Source: Spirochaetales bacterium Spiro_12 | GTDB lineage: Bacteria; Spirochaetota; Spirochaetia; Treponematales; Rectinemataceae | Direction of reading: 5' to 3' | Length of the DNA stretch: 48,561 nucleotides | Assembly (NCBI GenBank): GCA_001603165.1 | Contig: LVBN01000130.1 | Span: 1-48,561, forward strand | Part shown: piece by piece, positions 33,626 through 42,854 of the stretch | How positions within the stretch are numbered: the first letter of the stretch is position 1 | How the letters are laid out: each line of letters starts with the position of its first letter | Made by a program: the position numbers and the translations under genes | The notes under the pieces: model-generated | Told to the model about the DNA's origin: nothing | The model's database searches: none | What the model saw: only the letters and a program-made list of their open reading frames with translations

Positions 33626-34752
33626 GGCTCACTCGAAGGCTTGCTGTCGAACAAGGCTTTTATCGCCCGTACCGTGACATCCCGGGAATGGCGTTTCCGC
33701 ACCGTCGCCGCGTTGGCATCGGCGAAACGGGAACGAAGCGCCAGCGCCTCTTCGACCACCGAATCATCGAGCTTCTCCAGCGGGATCCTGTACAATTGGT
33801 AATCGTCGGCCAGCGTCTTGTAGGCTGCGATTGAGTCGGAGCAGAGCACGCCACAACCGCAGGCAAAGGCTTCGATCATGCTCACCGGGGTGGCGTCGCT
33901 CCTGGGAAAATGCAGGACAAGGTCGCCGGCCCCGTAGAGCGAGGGCATTTCGGCGAAAGGCATGGGACGATCCAGCCAATGGATGCGCTCCCTGGCCTGG
34001 GCGTCGGCTTTTTCCATCTCGATCTTGACCGCGGCCGAATAGGATGAATCGGCTCCTTGATGAATCCGGAGGAGCAAATGAGTATTAGTATCGCGGACAT
34101 GCGCGGCGAACTGCCGAACGATATCCACTATGCGATAATTAGGCGCGGCAAGGCGATTGCTTAAAAGAACTGTGGCTTTATCGGGAATCCCAAGTTCTTT
34201 TCTAAGCGCCGCCGCTTCCAGGGCAATCGACCGGCCGGGCTGCGGCACGCGGAAAAGATTTGTATCCACCCCCCAATAGATTATTTTCACCTTCGAGGCG
34301 GGGCCCGATATTTCGCGTAAGACGGATTGCCGTACCGCTTCGGCGTCGCAGGTGATCCAGCGCGATTTACCCAGCGCTTTCCCGCGGATAATCCTTTTCA
34401 ATCCCCGCGCGGCGGGCTGATCCACCAGGATATCCGTTCCCCAACACGAAAGGATCGCCGGGCGCGGCGAAAAAAGAATGAGGAGGGCCGAGCGGAATGT
34501 CAAAAAATGGACGCAAATATAATCGGGCTTTTCGGTGGCAATGCAATGGATATCTTTTACAAAAGACGCGATTTTCCCAAATAAGGTCCGGACCGCCGCG
34601 CTTCTGTCGATGAGTCTCCGATAGAAATATCTATCCTGAGGTACGGCTTCGCCATAGCCTATCGTTATAGTGTCGATACCGGCGTCTTCCAAAAAACCGG
34701 CCCATCGATAAAGGTGGGGAGAGTTATGGTCTCCTATGAGAATCGTTTTCAT
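33622..34752 (-). CDS. GT4-like glycosyltransferase
   Basis: The 376-residue protein starts MKTILIGDHNSPHLYRWAGF; the ATG at 34752 gives an ATGA overlap with the GT2 gene (a GTG reading at 34764 is less likely). It has SCWGTDILV near 104-112, typical of a distinct GT4 subgroup, IIYWGVDTNLF near 158-168, and FPRSDATPVSMIEAFACGCGV near 286-306, the donor-site region. It should extend the repeat unit of the first polysaccharide. Confidence 0.82.
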   Translation of the reverse strand: MKTILIGDHNSPHLYRWAGFLEDAGIDTITIGYGEAVPQDRYFYRRLIDRSAAVRTLFGKIASFVKDIHCIATEKPDYICVHFLTFRSALLILFSPRPAILSCWGTDILVDQPAARGLKRIIRGKALGKSRWITCDAEAVRQSVLREISGPASKVKIIYWGVDTNLFRVPQPGRSIALEAAALRKELGIPDKATVLLSNRLAAPNYRIVDIVRQFAAHVRDTNTHLLLRIHQGADSSYSAAVKIEMEKADAQARERIHWLDRPMPFAEMPSLYGAGDLVLHFPRSDATPVSMIEAFACGCGVLCSDSIAAYKTLADDYQLYRIPLEKLDDSVVEEALALRSRFADANAATVRKRHSRDVTVRAIKALFDSKPSSEP

Positions 34753-35624
34753 CCGCGCAGGCACCCCCGGGCTATTTTTTTAGACAAGGCCGCCAAAAGC
34801 CGGGTATAGTCCCCTATATTTTTCGAGTGACGAATTCCTCCCTTCATGACAGCCGGTATTTCCTTGAAGGAGCAGTGGGGCAAGGAAAAAAAATATCCAT
34901 CGTAAAGGAACCTGTCGGTCATTCCATGGCTGTGGATAAATTCGCGATGCCGTTCGTACATAAAGTTGATAGTCTTATAATGGGTTCGCTTGGTGGTCGA
35001 GTTGGACAGGCTTCCGGCGCTTACGCGATATCGATACAGCGGCTTCTCGATGCGCGACACCGAAAATCCCTTATCCGCCGCGCTCATCCAGAAGTCCCAA
35101 TCTTCGTTGCCGTTACGGAAGATTTTTTCCTCGCAGTACCCTCCGATTCGATTATAGAAACTTTTCCGCATGAGTACCCCGGGACCGGGCATCCATTGGT
35201 CGACAATCATATCGCGGTCGGTTTTCACAGGCATGGTCCAAATCGTATCGACGGCGCCGAAGGTCCGAAATGTCGTGTACGCGCAATCCAACGACCGATC
35301 TTCGGACAAAATTCCGTGCAACTCCTTCAGTATTTGCGGTTCCAAGACATCGTCCGAATCCATCGTAAAAATATATTCCCCTTGTGAATGGCCTACCGCC
35401 GTGTTGCGCGCGATCCCCGGGCCCGAGTTGTTCTTGTGCCGTACGATTCTAAACCGATGGTCGATGCCTCCTTCGGGCAAATCCTGCCTTGTAAGCGGCG
35501 TGGCCGAGGCATCGTCCACCAGCACCACCTCCCAATCCGTCCATGTCTGCCCGAGAATGCTCGACAGGCATTCCGAGAGCCATTCGCGGGGGGTATTCCA
35601 GCTTGGTATGATTATTGAGATCAC
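34749..35624 (-). CDS. GT2 family glycosyltransferase
   Basis: The 291-residue GT-A enzyme has IIIPSWNTP (4-12), VLVDDAS (35-41) and the metal-binding MDSDD (about 92-96), followed by GNEDWDFWM near 171-179, the family's ED-type catalytic region. There is no C-terminal membrane helix. The start is GTG at 35624 with GGGGG about 9 bases upstream. It overlaps the next GT gene as ATGA. Confidence 0.85.
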   Translation of the reverse strand: MISIIIPSWNTPREWLSECLSSILGQTWTDWEVVLVDDASATPLTRQDLPEGGIDHRFRIVRHKNNSGPGIARNTAVGHSQGEYIFTMDSDDVLEPQILKELHGILSEDRSLDCAYTTFRTFGAVDTIWTMPVKTDRDMIVDQWMPGPGVLMRKSFYNRIGGYCEEKIFRNGNEDWDFWMSAADKGFSVSRIEKPLYRYRVSAGSLSNSTTKRTHYKTINFMYERHREFIHSHGMTDRFLYDGYFFSLPHCSFKEIPAVMKGGIRHSKNIGDYTRLLAALSKKIARGCLRG

Positions 35625-35638
35625 CTATGTCCCCCGGG

Positions 35639-37147
35639 TTATTGTTCTCTGTTAAAGATTCGGCGCAGTATTTTCGAGATCACCGCGAGATTGAGTCCAT
35701 ACAGGCCCGCCGTGACCACGATGTAGTAGAGCGGGGGAATCAGCAACCACCAGGGACTCCAGGGCATAAAGCCGAACGATATCCCCAGCAGAAGGAGCAT
35801 AAATGAAATCAGAAAGTCATACCGGGTTATGAAAACGAGTCCGTGTTTTTTCTTTAAATACAGAAGGCTTATGGACAAATTCACCATCCCCGCGGTCGCC
35901 GCCGCGGCGGAAAGCCCGACAGCCCCCAGGGATCGAACCACCAAGTATTGGAGGATGATGCTCCCCAATGTGCCCACGACGATGCTGATGATCACCGGCG
36001 TCTTGGTATCTTCCTTCGCGTAAAACGTGAAATTGATCAGGTTTCCCAGGGCCGCGTTTATCACTCCGAAGGAGCCCGCCCCGAAAATCGCCGACAGGGC
36101 GGCGACATCGGAAGACGAAAATCTGCCATGTCCGAATATAACGGCGAACAAGGGTTTGGCCAGGACGACCATGCACACGCATCCGAGGCCGAAAACGCCG
36201 AATACTATTCGCCGGGCCTCGTTCATGTGGTCTTGATACTTGTCCTTATTATTCTTAATCAGCGTTTCGGATATGAAAGGATAATATACGGAAATGAAGG
36301 TGCCGACCAACAAGCTTCTCGCCACGCCGATAAGCGATGAGCTCATGCTGAGCAGCGTAATCGAGCCGCTGCTGAGAAAAGAGGCCAAATACTTCTCAAC
36401 GTATCCCGCCGCTATGCCCATCAAGCCGCCGGCGAAGAGCGGAAAAGCTTTTGCGGCCTCCTTTAATCCCAGGGCAAGGTTTATTTTGCCCGGCAGCTTT
36501 TTTTTTCTAAACGCAATGAAAAGCAGCACCGCGAAATTGGCGATTACGCCCAGCAGGGAGGAAAGCACGATGCCCGCCACCCCCGCTCTTACCACAAAGA
36601 ACAGTACGGCGGTGGAAAGAACGGAGTTTATCAGACTCGCGGAATTGCCGAATATGAAAAATTTGTCGGACTTCAGGAAATTATCCAGCACCACGCTCAA
36701 GGGGGAGAGGATTATTATCGGCAATGAAAGCAATAATAGATATCGCACAATGCCGATGGTCTCGGCATCCAGTCCTCCAAGCACCGCGCGGGCTATGTCG
36801 CCTCCGAATATGGCGAACACGAGGGCAAGCACAATAAAGGCGATAGCCGTTACCGAAAGATAAGAGGCTAGGTATTCTTTTTCTTTTCCTTTGTTCTTGT
36901 GGGCCTGGCTTCTCGGCGATACCAGCGCGGTAAGCGAGTCCGAAAGAAGGCCCGCTGGAGTATTGAGAAGGCCTACCGTGGAATAATACGCATCGCTCGC
37001 GGCTCCGGCGCCGTATCGGGAGGCCACGATCACGCTCCGCAAAAAATTGAGGGCCGTGTTCAGAACGGTGAAGATCGCCATTTCGGCGGAGGAAGCCGCG
37101 GTGGATTCCCGCCGGGAAAATATCCTATCGCGGAGCGAAGACTTCAT
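35639..37147 (-). CDS. MurJ/MviN-type lipid-linked oligosaccharide flippase
   Basis: This protein of about 502 residues has some 12-14 hydrophobic segments and opens with a MurJ-like region (SAEMAIFTVLNTALNFLRSV, then RYGAGAASDAYY and PAGLLSDSLTALVSP). MurJ flips lipid II, but relatives within polysaccharide loci probably flip undecaprenyl-linked repeat units. This is the flippase of the first half of the locus; a PST-type Wzx serves the second. GTG at 37150 and ATG at 37147 are both possible, the latter giving TGATG with the upstream stop. Confidence 0.78.
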   Translation of the reverse strand: MKSSLRDRIFSRRESTAASSAEMAIFTVLNTALNFLRSVIVASRYGAGAASDAYYSTVGLLNTPAGLLSDSLTALVSPRSQAHKNKGKEKEYLASYLSVTAIAFIVLALVFAIFGGDIARAVLGGLDAETIGIVRYLLLLSLPIIILSPLSVVLDNFLKSDKFFIFGNSASLINSVLSTAVLFFVVRAGVAGIVLSSLLGVIANFAVLLFIAFRKKKLPGKINLALGLKEAAKAFPLFAGGLMGIAAGYVEKYLASFLSSGSITLLSMSSSLIGVARSLLVGTFISVYYPFISETLIKNNKDKYQDHMNEARRIVFGVFGLGCVCMVVLAKPLFAVIFGHGRFSSSDVAALSAIFGAGSFGVINAALGNLINFTFYAKEDTKTPVIISIVVGTLGSIILQYLVVRSLGAVGLSAAAATAGMVNLSISLLYLKKKHGLVFITRYDFLISFMLLLLGISFGFMPWSPWWLLIPPLYYIVVTAGLYGLNLAVISKILRRIFNREQ

Positions 37148-38901
37148 CACAGGTCCAACCTGGTTACGGCGGCGACAAGGGTAAGGACCTGTGCTTTCTC
37201 AAGAAAGGAACCTTCATCGAAGAGCCGGGCGCAATCTTCCGCAAGCCCGGGGCGGGAGGAAAGCCGTTCTTCTATCATACCCCTGCGTTTCTGAAACTCG
37301 CCGCGGAGATCGGTATTATTTTTATACCAGAGATCGAGGGGATTCATATCCCATCGGCTCGGCCTCCGCAGAATACCATCGACAAAATAGCCTAAAGCCT
37401 TTCTCCCGCGGTGGACAAAGCGGAACGGCGGGGATTCCATGCGGCGTTTGTTGATAAGCGTAGGCTTGAGCCTCCATTTCTGCCAAACGTAGCGGGTCGC
37501 CTCGGGGAAATGCTTTTCTATCATCGCCAGGAAAAGATATTCGCCCTTTTTGAATTTTGGGGGTATTCCGGCGGCCCAGCCCGCCAGATCGGGATAAAGG
37601 AAAGGTTCATCCGTTTCGGTAAAACCCTGGGCGGAAACGCTTCCGTTGACGATCGCGTTGGATCCTCTTGTGGCGATGGCGAAAGCTTCATGGTTGGGGA
37701 ATCGCGAAAGGGCATCGTTGACAGCTTCCTCGATTCGGGGCAGGAATCGTCGCGAATACGCCCACTCCTCCGCCGAAGGCTTGACATGATAATCCGTTTC
37801 CACGTAGTCGCCTTGGCTCGCGTCGGCCAGATTCCCGTTATGCAGCAGGCCGTATTTTCCCCAATCCAGCATCCGATAACTGCTGAAGGCATGGGCGGAG
37901 CCGGCATATATGATCATGCCGTCGTTGGCTTCGACGCAGTCCTCGATGGTTCTCGACAAAAAATCTCCTCCGTCGAGAACCCGGAACAGATGGTCATAGC
38001 CGAGATCGCGGGATATCGCCGAGGCGATTCTTTCGTCGGCGCATCCGGATTGCCCGAAGGTGAAAGTGAGGATATTTTCGAATCCCAGCTTCTTCGCGAA
38101 GAACAGCACCATCCGCGAATCAAGCCCGCCGGAGAGCAGGGAGACATGACGATATCCATACTCCAGATCTTTTTCAAAACCCTGTCGAACAGCCTGAGCC
38201 ATTCGCTCGTAGAACCCGTCTATGAGATCGCCTAACGAATCGGTATGGATAGTCTCGTTATCGTAGGAAAAATACCGGTGCAAAGCCGGCTTTTCCCCCG
38301 GTTCTATAGCCATGCTGCATCCTGCTTCGAGTTTTCTGACCCCCTCTATAAGCGTTCGATCGTCGAACATATACCCGAAGCTGAGGATGCTGTAGGCGGC
38401 GGTTGTATCCAGTTTCGGCTCAATTCCGGCGGACCTGAGCATGACGGCGATATCCGCGAGAGAGGAAGCGAAAAAAGTGGCCCCCAGCCGCTCCGCGTAA
38501 TAATAATACAAGAATCTCGTGCCGAAATGATTGGTGTACAGGCTGCCGATATTCAACGACTCGTCCCAAACAAATCCGGCGAACCCGCCGCGGAGCAAGG
38601 AAGGGAAGTTTTCCATGTCCTTTGCCGCGATCGAAGCCAGGAGGCTGCCCAAGTCGGGCGCGGCGAACGATCGTTTCATCTCCTTCGCGTTGAGCGTCAC
38701 CCCGTCATGGCAAACGAAAAGCGTCTTATCGGGACCTCGGTACGTCGAGAAACACTTGTCCTCCCCGAATTTCCCGATAAAGGCGTTTCGTATGTGCAGA
38801 TCGCCTTTCGCGCCGACGGCGTCAGCGCCGGCTCCGAGAAGAAGTTGCGACGGTATTCTGTTGCGCGCCCCGGGCGAAACTATTCCGCAAAATCCGCTCA
38901 C
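37147..38901 (-). CDS. Asparagine-synthase-like amidotransferase with displaced N-terminal Cys
   Basis: The 584-residue protein has an N-terminal glutaminase-like domain (about 1-200, with STYRGPDK and FVCHDGVTLN) and a C-terminal ATP-pyrophosphatase domain with the SGGLDS motif (257-262) and FGQSGCADE near 285-293. In active AsnB-type enzymes the nucleophile Cys follows the initiator Met; here it is Cys5 (MSGFCGIV), and no in-frame start places it second. It may therefore use ammonia or act differently. In O-antigen loci, homologues such as WbpS/WbtH amidate uronic acids, and UDP-uronates are made in this locus. GTG start, GTGA overlap with the upstream gene. Confidence 0.75.
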   Translation of the reverse strand: MSGFCGIVSPGARNRIPSQLLLGAGADAVGAKGDLHIRNAFIGKFGEDKCFSTYRGPDKTLFVCHDGVTLNAKEMKRSFAAPDLGSLLASIAAKDMENFPSLLRGGFAGFVWDESLNIGSLYTNHFGTRFLYYYYAERLGATFFASSLADIAVMLRSAGIEPKLDTTAAYSILSFGYMFDDRTLIEGVRKLEAGCSMAIEPGEKPALHRYFSYDNETIHTDSLGDLIDGFYERMAQAVRQGFEKDLEYGYRHVSLLSGGLDSRMVLFFAKKLGFENILTFTFGQSGCADERIASAISRDLGYDHLFRVLDGGDFLSRTIEDCVEANDGMIIYAGSAHAFSSYRMLDWGKYGLLHNGNLADASQGDYVETDYHVKPSAEEWAYSRRFLPRIEEAVNDALSRFPNHEAFAIATRGSNAIVNGSVSAQGFTETDEPFLYPDLAGWAAGIPPKFKKGEYLFLAMIEKHFPEATRYVWQKWRLKPTLINKRRMESPPFRFVHRGRKALGYFVDGILRRPSRWDMNPLDLWYKNNTDLRGEFQKRRGMIEERLSSRPGLAEDCARLFDEGSFLEKAQVLTLVAAVTRLDL

Positions 38902-40184
38902 TGCCTATCCTTTTCGATTCGCGCAACGTCAGAATTGTCCGCCGATTCCAGGTAATCCACCAGCCTGTCTGCCTGGCGTTCTCTTGAATACTGTTTTACT
39001 TTTTCCCTCGGGTAAAACGCGGTGTCTTCGTCATCGGGATTGCGCGATTCCCAATACCTGATGAATCTCGATATCTCCGCCGGTTCGGTACTGAGGCAGT
39101 ATCCCTGCGCGGGGTCGGAAAACAGGCCCGAACGCAGATCCGAACCCTGCCGGGAGATGGCGATGATCGGCCTTCTTGCCGCGAGATACTCGAAGGTCTT
39201 GGTCAAGAGGGTCCCGGGACCGCTCATCGCGTCGCATAACAGAAGGAATTGCGACCTTCCCTGCATTTCCAGCACCCGGCGATTGTCGACGCTTCCCAAA
39301 AAATCGACTCTCATTCCGATGCTTTCAAAAGCCCTGACGACCGAAGGCGCGGGGCTGCCGGTAAAAACCACCCCGGGCCTGGCGCGGCCGCGTTCCGGCC
39401 AGCTTCGCAGAGCCTCGACGAGGGGAGAGACCGTGAATTCGGTTTCGTTATAGGAACCGGTATACAGAATTCTCCACTCAGGTTCGACATCAACGCGTTT
39501 CGGAAGATGTTCTTCGAAGTATCCATTGTACAGTATCGTCGTCGTATCGATATCGAGGGCCTTATCCACCAGAGGTTTCAATTTTCCTGAGACCGTGATC
39601 GCCAAATCAATTTCCTTGCCGTAGGACGCGAATCGCCTGGCCAGAAAGCGGCCTCTCGGGGAATCCCGATCGACCGCGTTTGAATCAAATTGTCCGTAAA
39701 AATCCCTGAAATCGGCGATCCATCTGCAGTTGAACTTTTTTTTGACAGCCCTCGCCACCTCATGGGCCGAAAGCGGAAAGGAGGTGGAAATCACCGCGTC
39801 GAAACCGCCGCTGCCTTCGATTTCGTCCCGGGCGGCGGCGATCGCCTGTCTGGCCCATATAAAGTAGCTGTCCACCATGGGCAACCACGGCTTAATCGTT
39901 TCTTTCAGCTTATCCATTATGGTCGGGCTTGGCGAAGGCTTGTTCGGCTCTCCGGGTTTTTCCGGAACAGGCTCCCGGAGCATGGGATTATGTACGTTAA
40001 TGACCTTTACGGGGCGATCGAGGTTTTCGGAAAAATAGGCGCAGGAGTCGGCTTCCTGCCCATCCCCCCGGATCACCGTGACATCGTGTCCTCTGTCGTA
40101 CAGGCGTCGCGCCCAGGACATGGGACGAAATCCGCCAACGTTCATGTAGGGAGGAAAGTAATACGAAACGATGAGAACCCGCAT
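38898..40184 (-). CDS. GT4-like glycosyltransferase
   Basis: The 428-residue protein begins MRVLIVSYYFPPYMNVGGFRP, the opening of a GT4 subgroup. It has VISTSFPLSAHEVA near 134-147, WIADFRDFYGQF near 159-170, ILYNGYFEE near 222-230 and ILYTGSYNETE near 244-254. The donor-site region around KTFEYLAARRPIIA (about 334-347) keeps a single clear Glu. A proline-rich insert lies near 70-90. It should act in building the first polysaccharide. It is 15 bases from the polymerase gene upstream and overlaps the amidotransferase gene by GTGA. Confidence 0.78.
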   Translation of the reverse strand: MRVLIVSYYFPPYMNVGGFRPMSWARRLYDRGHDVTVIRGDGQEADSCAYFSENLDRPVKVINVHNPMLREPVPEKPGEPNKPSPSPTIMDKLKETIKPWLPMVDSYFIWARQAIAAARDEIEGSGGFDAVISTSFPLSAHEVARAVKKKFNCRWIADFRDFYGQFDSNAVDRDSPRGRFLARRFASYGKEIDLAITVSGKLKPLVDKALDIDTTTILYNGYFEEHLPKRVDVEPEWRILYTGSYNETEFTVSPLVEALRSWPERGRARPGVVFTGSPAPSVVRAFESIGMRVDFLGSVDNRRVLEMQGRSQFLLLCDAMSGPGTLLTKTFEYLAARRPIIAISRQGSDLRSGLFSDPAQGYCLSTEPAEISRFIRYWESRNPDDEDTAFYPREKVKQYSRERQADRLVDYLESADNSDVARIEKDRQ

Positions 40185-40199
40185 ACTATGATAGTCGCC

Positions 40200-41336
40200 T
40201 TATAATATCGTTCTATACGGCAGGAATACCGCGACGTCGTTTACGTTAAGCAACAGCCATCGAACAATCTTCGCCAGATAGTAACAAAAGACGCCGATCT
40301 GCAGAACCCTTGCGTCGAAGAGCGCGTTCGCGATTTCGCCGGCGGTCTTGCCGCGAACCGACATCGATCCTAATCGGCCGAGCAATGGAACAGGATCGCG
40401 TCCGTCGTCGCTTTCCCCGGGAATCCCCCGTTTCTTGTCCACGGCACGGGACAATAGGATAAGGACTCCCGCCTTGAAATAGACCGCGAATCGTATGAAG
40501 ATCGCCTCTATGGTACCGAAAATGAAAAACAAAAGCACCAAATCGAAGGAGTTCCACAATGCCGGATGGCTGTTTTTATTACGTTTTCTGTTCAACACGA
40601 CGAAAATCAGGTAAATTTCAAGAAAATTCAGGGGATTTATCGTCATTCCGCCGCCGATCAAATGTCCCAGCAGCTTGTTTACGAAACCTTTAGCGAAGAC
40701 CTTCCCTAATTCGGAAAACGATATGATGATAAGCGCTATGCCAGCGAACGCCGCCGTCCAATAAATGCCGCTTCGGACGCCAGGTTTGACCTCGCGATTC
40801 ACTATGATGAATGGAATCAAAATCAAAGCGGAATAATGAAAATTCGCCGCTATGACAGTAAAAAGGAGCGCCCCGATCTTCCTGTCGTCCATCAGGGCGT
40901 CGAGCGCCAAAAACGCCAACCCTAAGGCAATGCCCTGCCGGAGAAAAATAAAACTATAGGGCAGCATGAATTCTATCGCATAAATAAAGAGAGCGAGCTC
41001 CGCCAATCCGCTCCGTTTGTTGATCACGTATACGGAGGGCAATATTCCCAAAATCGCCACGACCAGGAGGAACCCATTGTAGGAAAATCCAAGCGCCTGG
41101 CATAATCGGATAAGGGCGATAAATAGGCGCTCATAGGTGTATAATCTGGAAATCAGTTCTTCAGGATACAGATATACTTCTTTATAAATAAAATAATCCG
41201 TGCCCCCGATTTCCCCTCGAAGCCCGGCGAAAACAGCCCAGATTCCGGCGACGAGAAACACATATGCGGTCGTGCTTCTCTTGCGAATTGGGGAAAGCGC
41301 TATCGGAACTATGAACGCGAGCAAATATGGACTCAT
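40200..41336 (-). CDS. EpsG-like polysaccharide polymerase
   Basis: The 378-residue polytopic membrane protein has about ten hydrophobic segments. It shows the EpsG-type pattern: FAGLRGEIGGTDYFIYKE near 37-54, and SFIFLRQGIALGLAFLAL near 128-145 followed by a FHYSALILIP loop near 165-174. EpsG proteins act as Wzy-type polymerases for exopolysaccharides. It would polymerise the product of the first half of the locus. The Wzy-like protein at 11.4-12.5 kb is unrelated in motif and belongs to the other set. Confidence 0.8.
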   Translation of the reverse strand: MSPYLLAFIVPIALSPIRKRSTTAYVFLVAGIWAVFAGLRGEIGGTDYFIYKEVYLYPEELISRLYTYERLFIALIRLCQALGFSYNGFLLVVAILGILPSVYVINKRSGLAELALFIYAIEFMLPYSFIFLRQGIALGLAFLALDALMDDRKIGALLFTVIAANFHYSALILIPFIIVNREVKPGVRSGIYWTAAFAGIALIIISFSELGKVFAKGFVNKLLGHLIGGGMTINPLNFLEIYLIFVVLNRKRNKNSHPALWNSFDLVLLFFIFGTIEAIFIRFAVYFKAGVLILLSRAVDKKRGIPGESDDGRDPVPLLGRLGSMSVRGKTAGEIANALFDARVLQIGVFCYYLAKIVRWLLLNVNDVAVFLPYRTIL

Positions 41337-41346
41337 GCTGCTTCGG

Positions 41347-42834
41347 CTACCTTATCCTCAGGGCTGTGCTCAGACGGATTTCATGCCAAATATCGCCGTC
41401 GAGATAGAGAAGTTCCGGCCTTACGGTGATTTCCCAACTGTCGCCGGCAAAGACTTTTTGCTTCCACGTAAGCGAAAGGGCCAGTGTCATGAACCTGGTC
41501 CTTGTCGCCGCCGCGGTGGTCGTATTATTTATCACGGGGGTATCTATGAGGTTGGCTTCGCTGTTTTTCGAAAGATAGCCGAAGCACAAGGCCGCGTCCA
41601 GATTCCAGCGACGTATGCTCGCCCGCGCCGAAGCGTCCAGCCAGACGGCTCCCGGGCCATAGGGACTCGTCAAGGGCAGCAGAAGCGCTCCTGAGTCCGT
41701 CAGGTACCTATACTGGAAGCGGAGAAAGGGGTTGACGTCGTTCGGCCATATTTCGGAGCCATCGTAGTTTCCCCACAACCAGTGCGTATATCCGGCCTCG
41801 AGGTCCAGGCCGAAACTTCCGAAGCCGGTGATGGTTTGGTATTCGATTCCCGCGACATAGGCGTCTATCGTGGGGGAACCGGTATCGGAAACTCCGATGA
41901 TGTCGGCATTGATATCGTCGAAGCCGGCCTGGGCGGCGAGGATCAGTCCCTGGACGGGAGTCCAGGAAATATCCGCCGCCATGGAATTGTTAGTCTGCGC
42001 CACCGCCGCCTGATGTCGGGACAAGACGGGGATGAAATCGGTGATATAAAATCTGTTCTGCCTTCTGGCCATCATCGCATGATCGGTGATACCGATGCTG
42101 ACCGGGCCCAGATCCCATGACAGGCGGTTCATGCCCTCAAGAATGATCGTCGACGCGGGGTTGGTCGAAAAGGGGGAAGACTCCCAACCGTAATACAATG
42201 CGCCGGCGGGTATAACTCCTTCGTTGGGATCGACGTCGAAATCGGGATTCGTCCCCGATTGGGTCTCCCAGGACTGAATCGAGGGAATGTTCGCCACCAT
42301 CCAGTCTATGGTCAGCCGGCCTATCTTGCCCCGGGCGCGGACCGAGTCCAGGTAGGGAAGACGCGTCCCGGGAAGCAGGCCGGTCCATAAAGTCCCATTG
42401 TAATCGGGCTTTTCGCGCCCGAATAAAAAGGAAAACCCGGGATTTTCGTAAAAAACCGCGGCTTTGGTAAAGAAAAAATTTTCTATGCGCAGGGGATCGC
42501 CCTCGGTGCCTACGACGGGAAAATTGTCCGTCCTGAAGTAATCGCCCGTCCATTGATCCCTAACTACCGCCTCGGCCACCGCGCCGAATCCCGCGACGGT
42601 CCTTCCTTCCAGCAACAGTCTCGCCAGGGGCGGCCGTTTAAAATAGCTGCGCATCAGATCGATACCGCTTTTATATTTGTACGGCTCCACCAGCCGGTTT
42701 TCGGTTCCGTAAAACCACTGGTACTCGAGATCGAATTCCGTCGTTACGCCGGGACGTGAATACGCGGATAAATTCGGCGCGGCCAGCGCCGCCAAAATCA
42801 GGATCGCATGTATTATACGTCTAAGCTTTTCCAT
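41347..42834 (-). CDS. Outer-membrane beta-barrel protein, possibly Wzi-like
   Basis: The 495-residue protein has a clear signal peptide (cleavage near residue 24) and amphipathic strands ending in ALRIR. A stretch with FLFGREKPDYNGTLWTG, then PYLDSVRARGKIG (about 115-150) resembles the Wzi pattern in which a conserved GR/L..G segment is followed by P-x2-D-x2-R. It could anchor or guide polysaccharide at the outer membrane. It follows a 127-base gap holding two perfect stem-loops, with AGGG before the ATG at 42834. The family call is tentative; the barrel call is firmer. Confidence 0.55.
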   Translation of the reverse strand: MEKLRRIIHAILILAALAAPNLSAYSRPGVTTEFDLEYQWFYGTENRLVEPYKYKSGIDLMRSYFKRPPLARLLLEGRTVAGFGAVAEAVVRDQWTGDYFRTDNFPVVGTEGDPLRIENFFFTKAAVFYENPGFSFLFGREKPDYNGTLWTGLLPGTRLPYLDSVRARGKIGRLTIDWMVANIPSIQSWETQSGTNPDFDVDPNEGVIPAGALYYGWESSPFSTNPASTIILEGMNRLSWDLGPVSIGITDHAMMARRQNRFYITDFIPVLSRHQAAVAQTNNSMAADISWTPVQGLILAAQAGFDDINADIIGVSDTGSPTIDAYVAGIEYQTITGFGSFGLDLEAGYTHWLWGNYDGSEIWPNDVNPFLRFQYRYLTDSGALLLPLTSPYGPGAVWLDASARASIRRWNLDAALCFGYLSKNSEANLIDTPVINNTTTAAATRTRFMTLALSLTWKQKVFAGDSWEITVRPELLYLDGDIWHEIRLSTALRIR

Positions 42835-42854
42835 ATCGAGCCCTATGCAATTGC

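Noticed and set aside
37411-38235. 274-codon open frame on the plus strand
   Set aside because: It is antisense within the asparagine-synthase-like gene, whose SGGLDS motif is clear.
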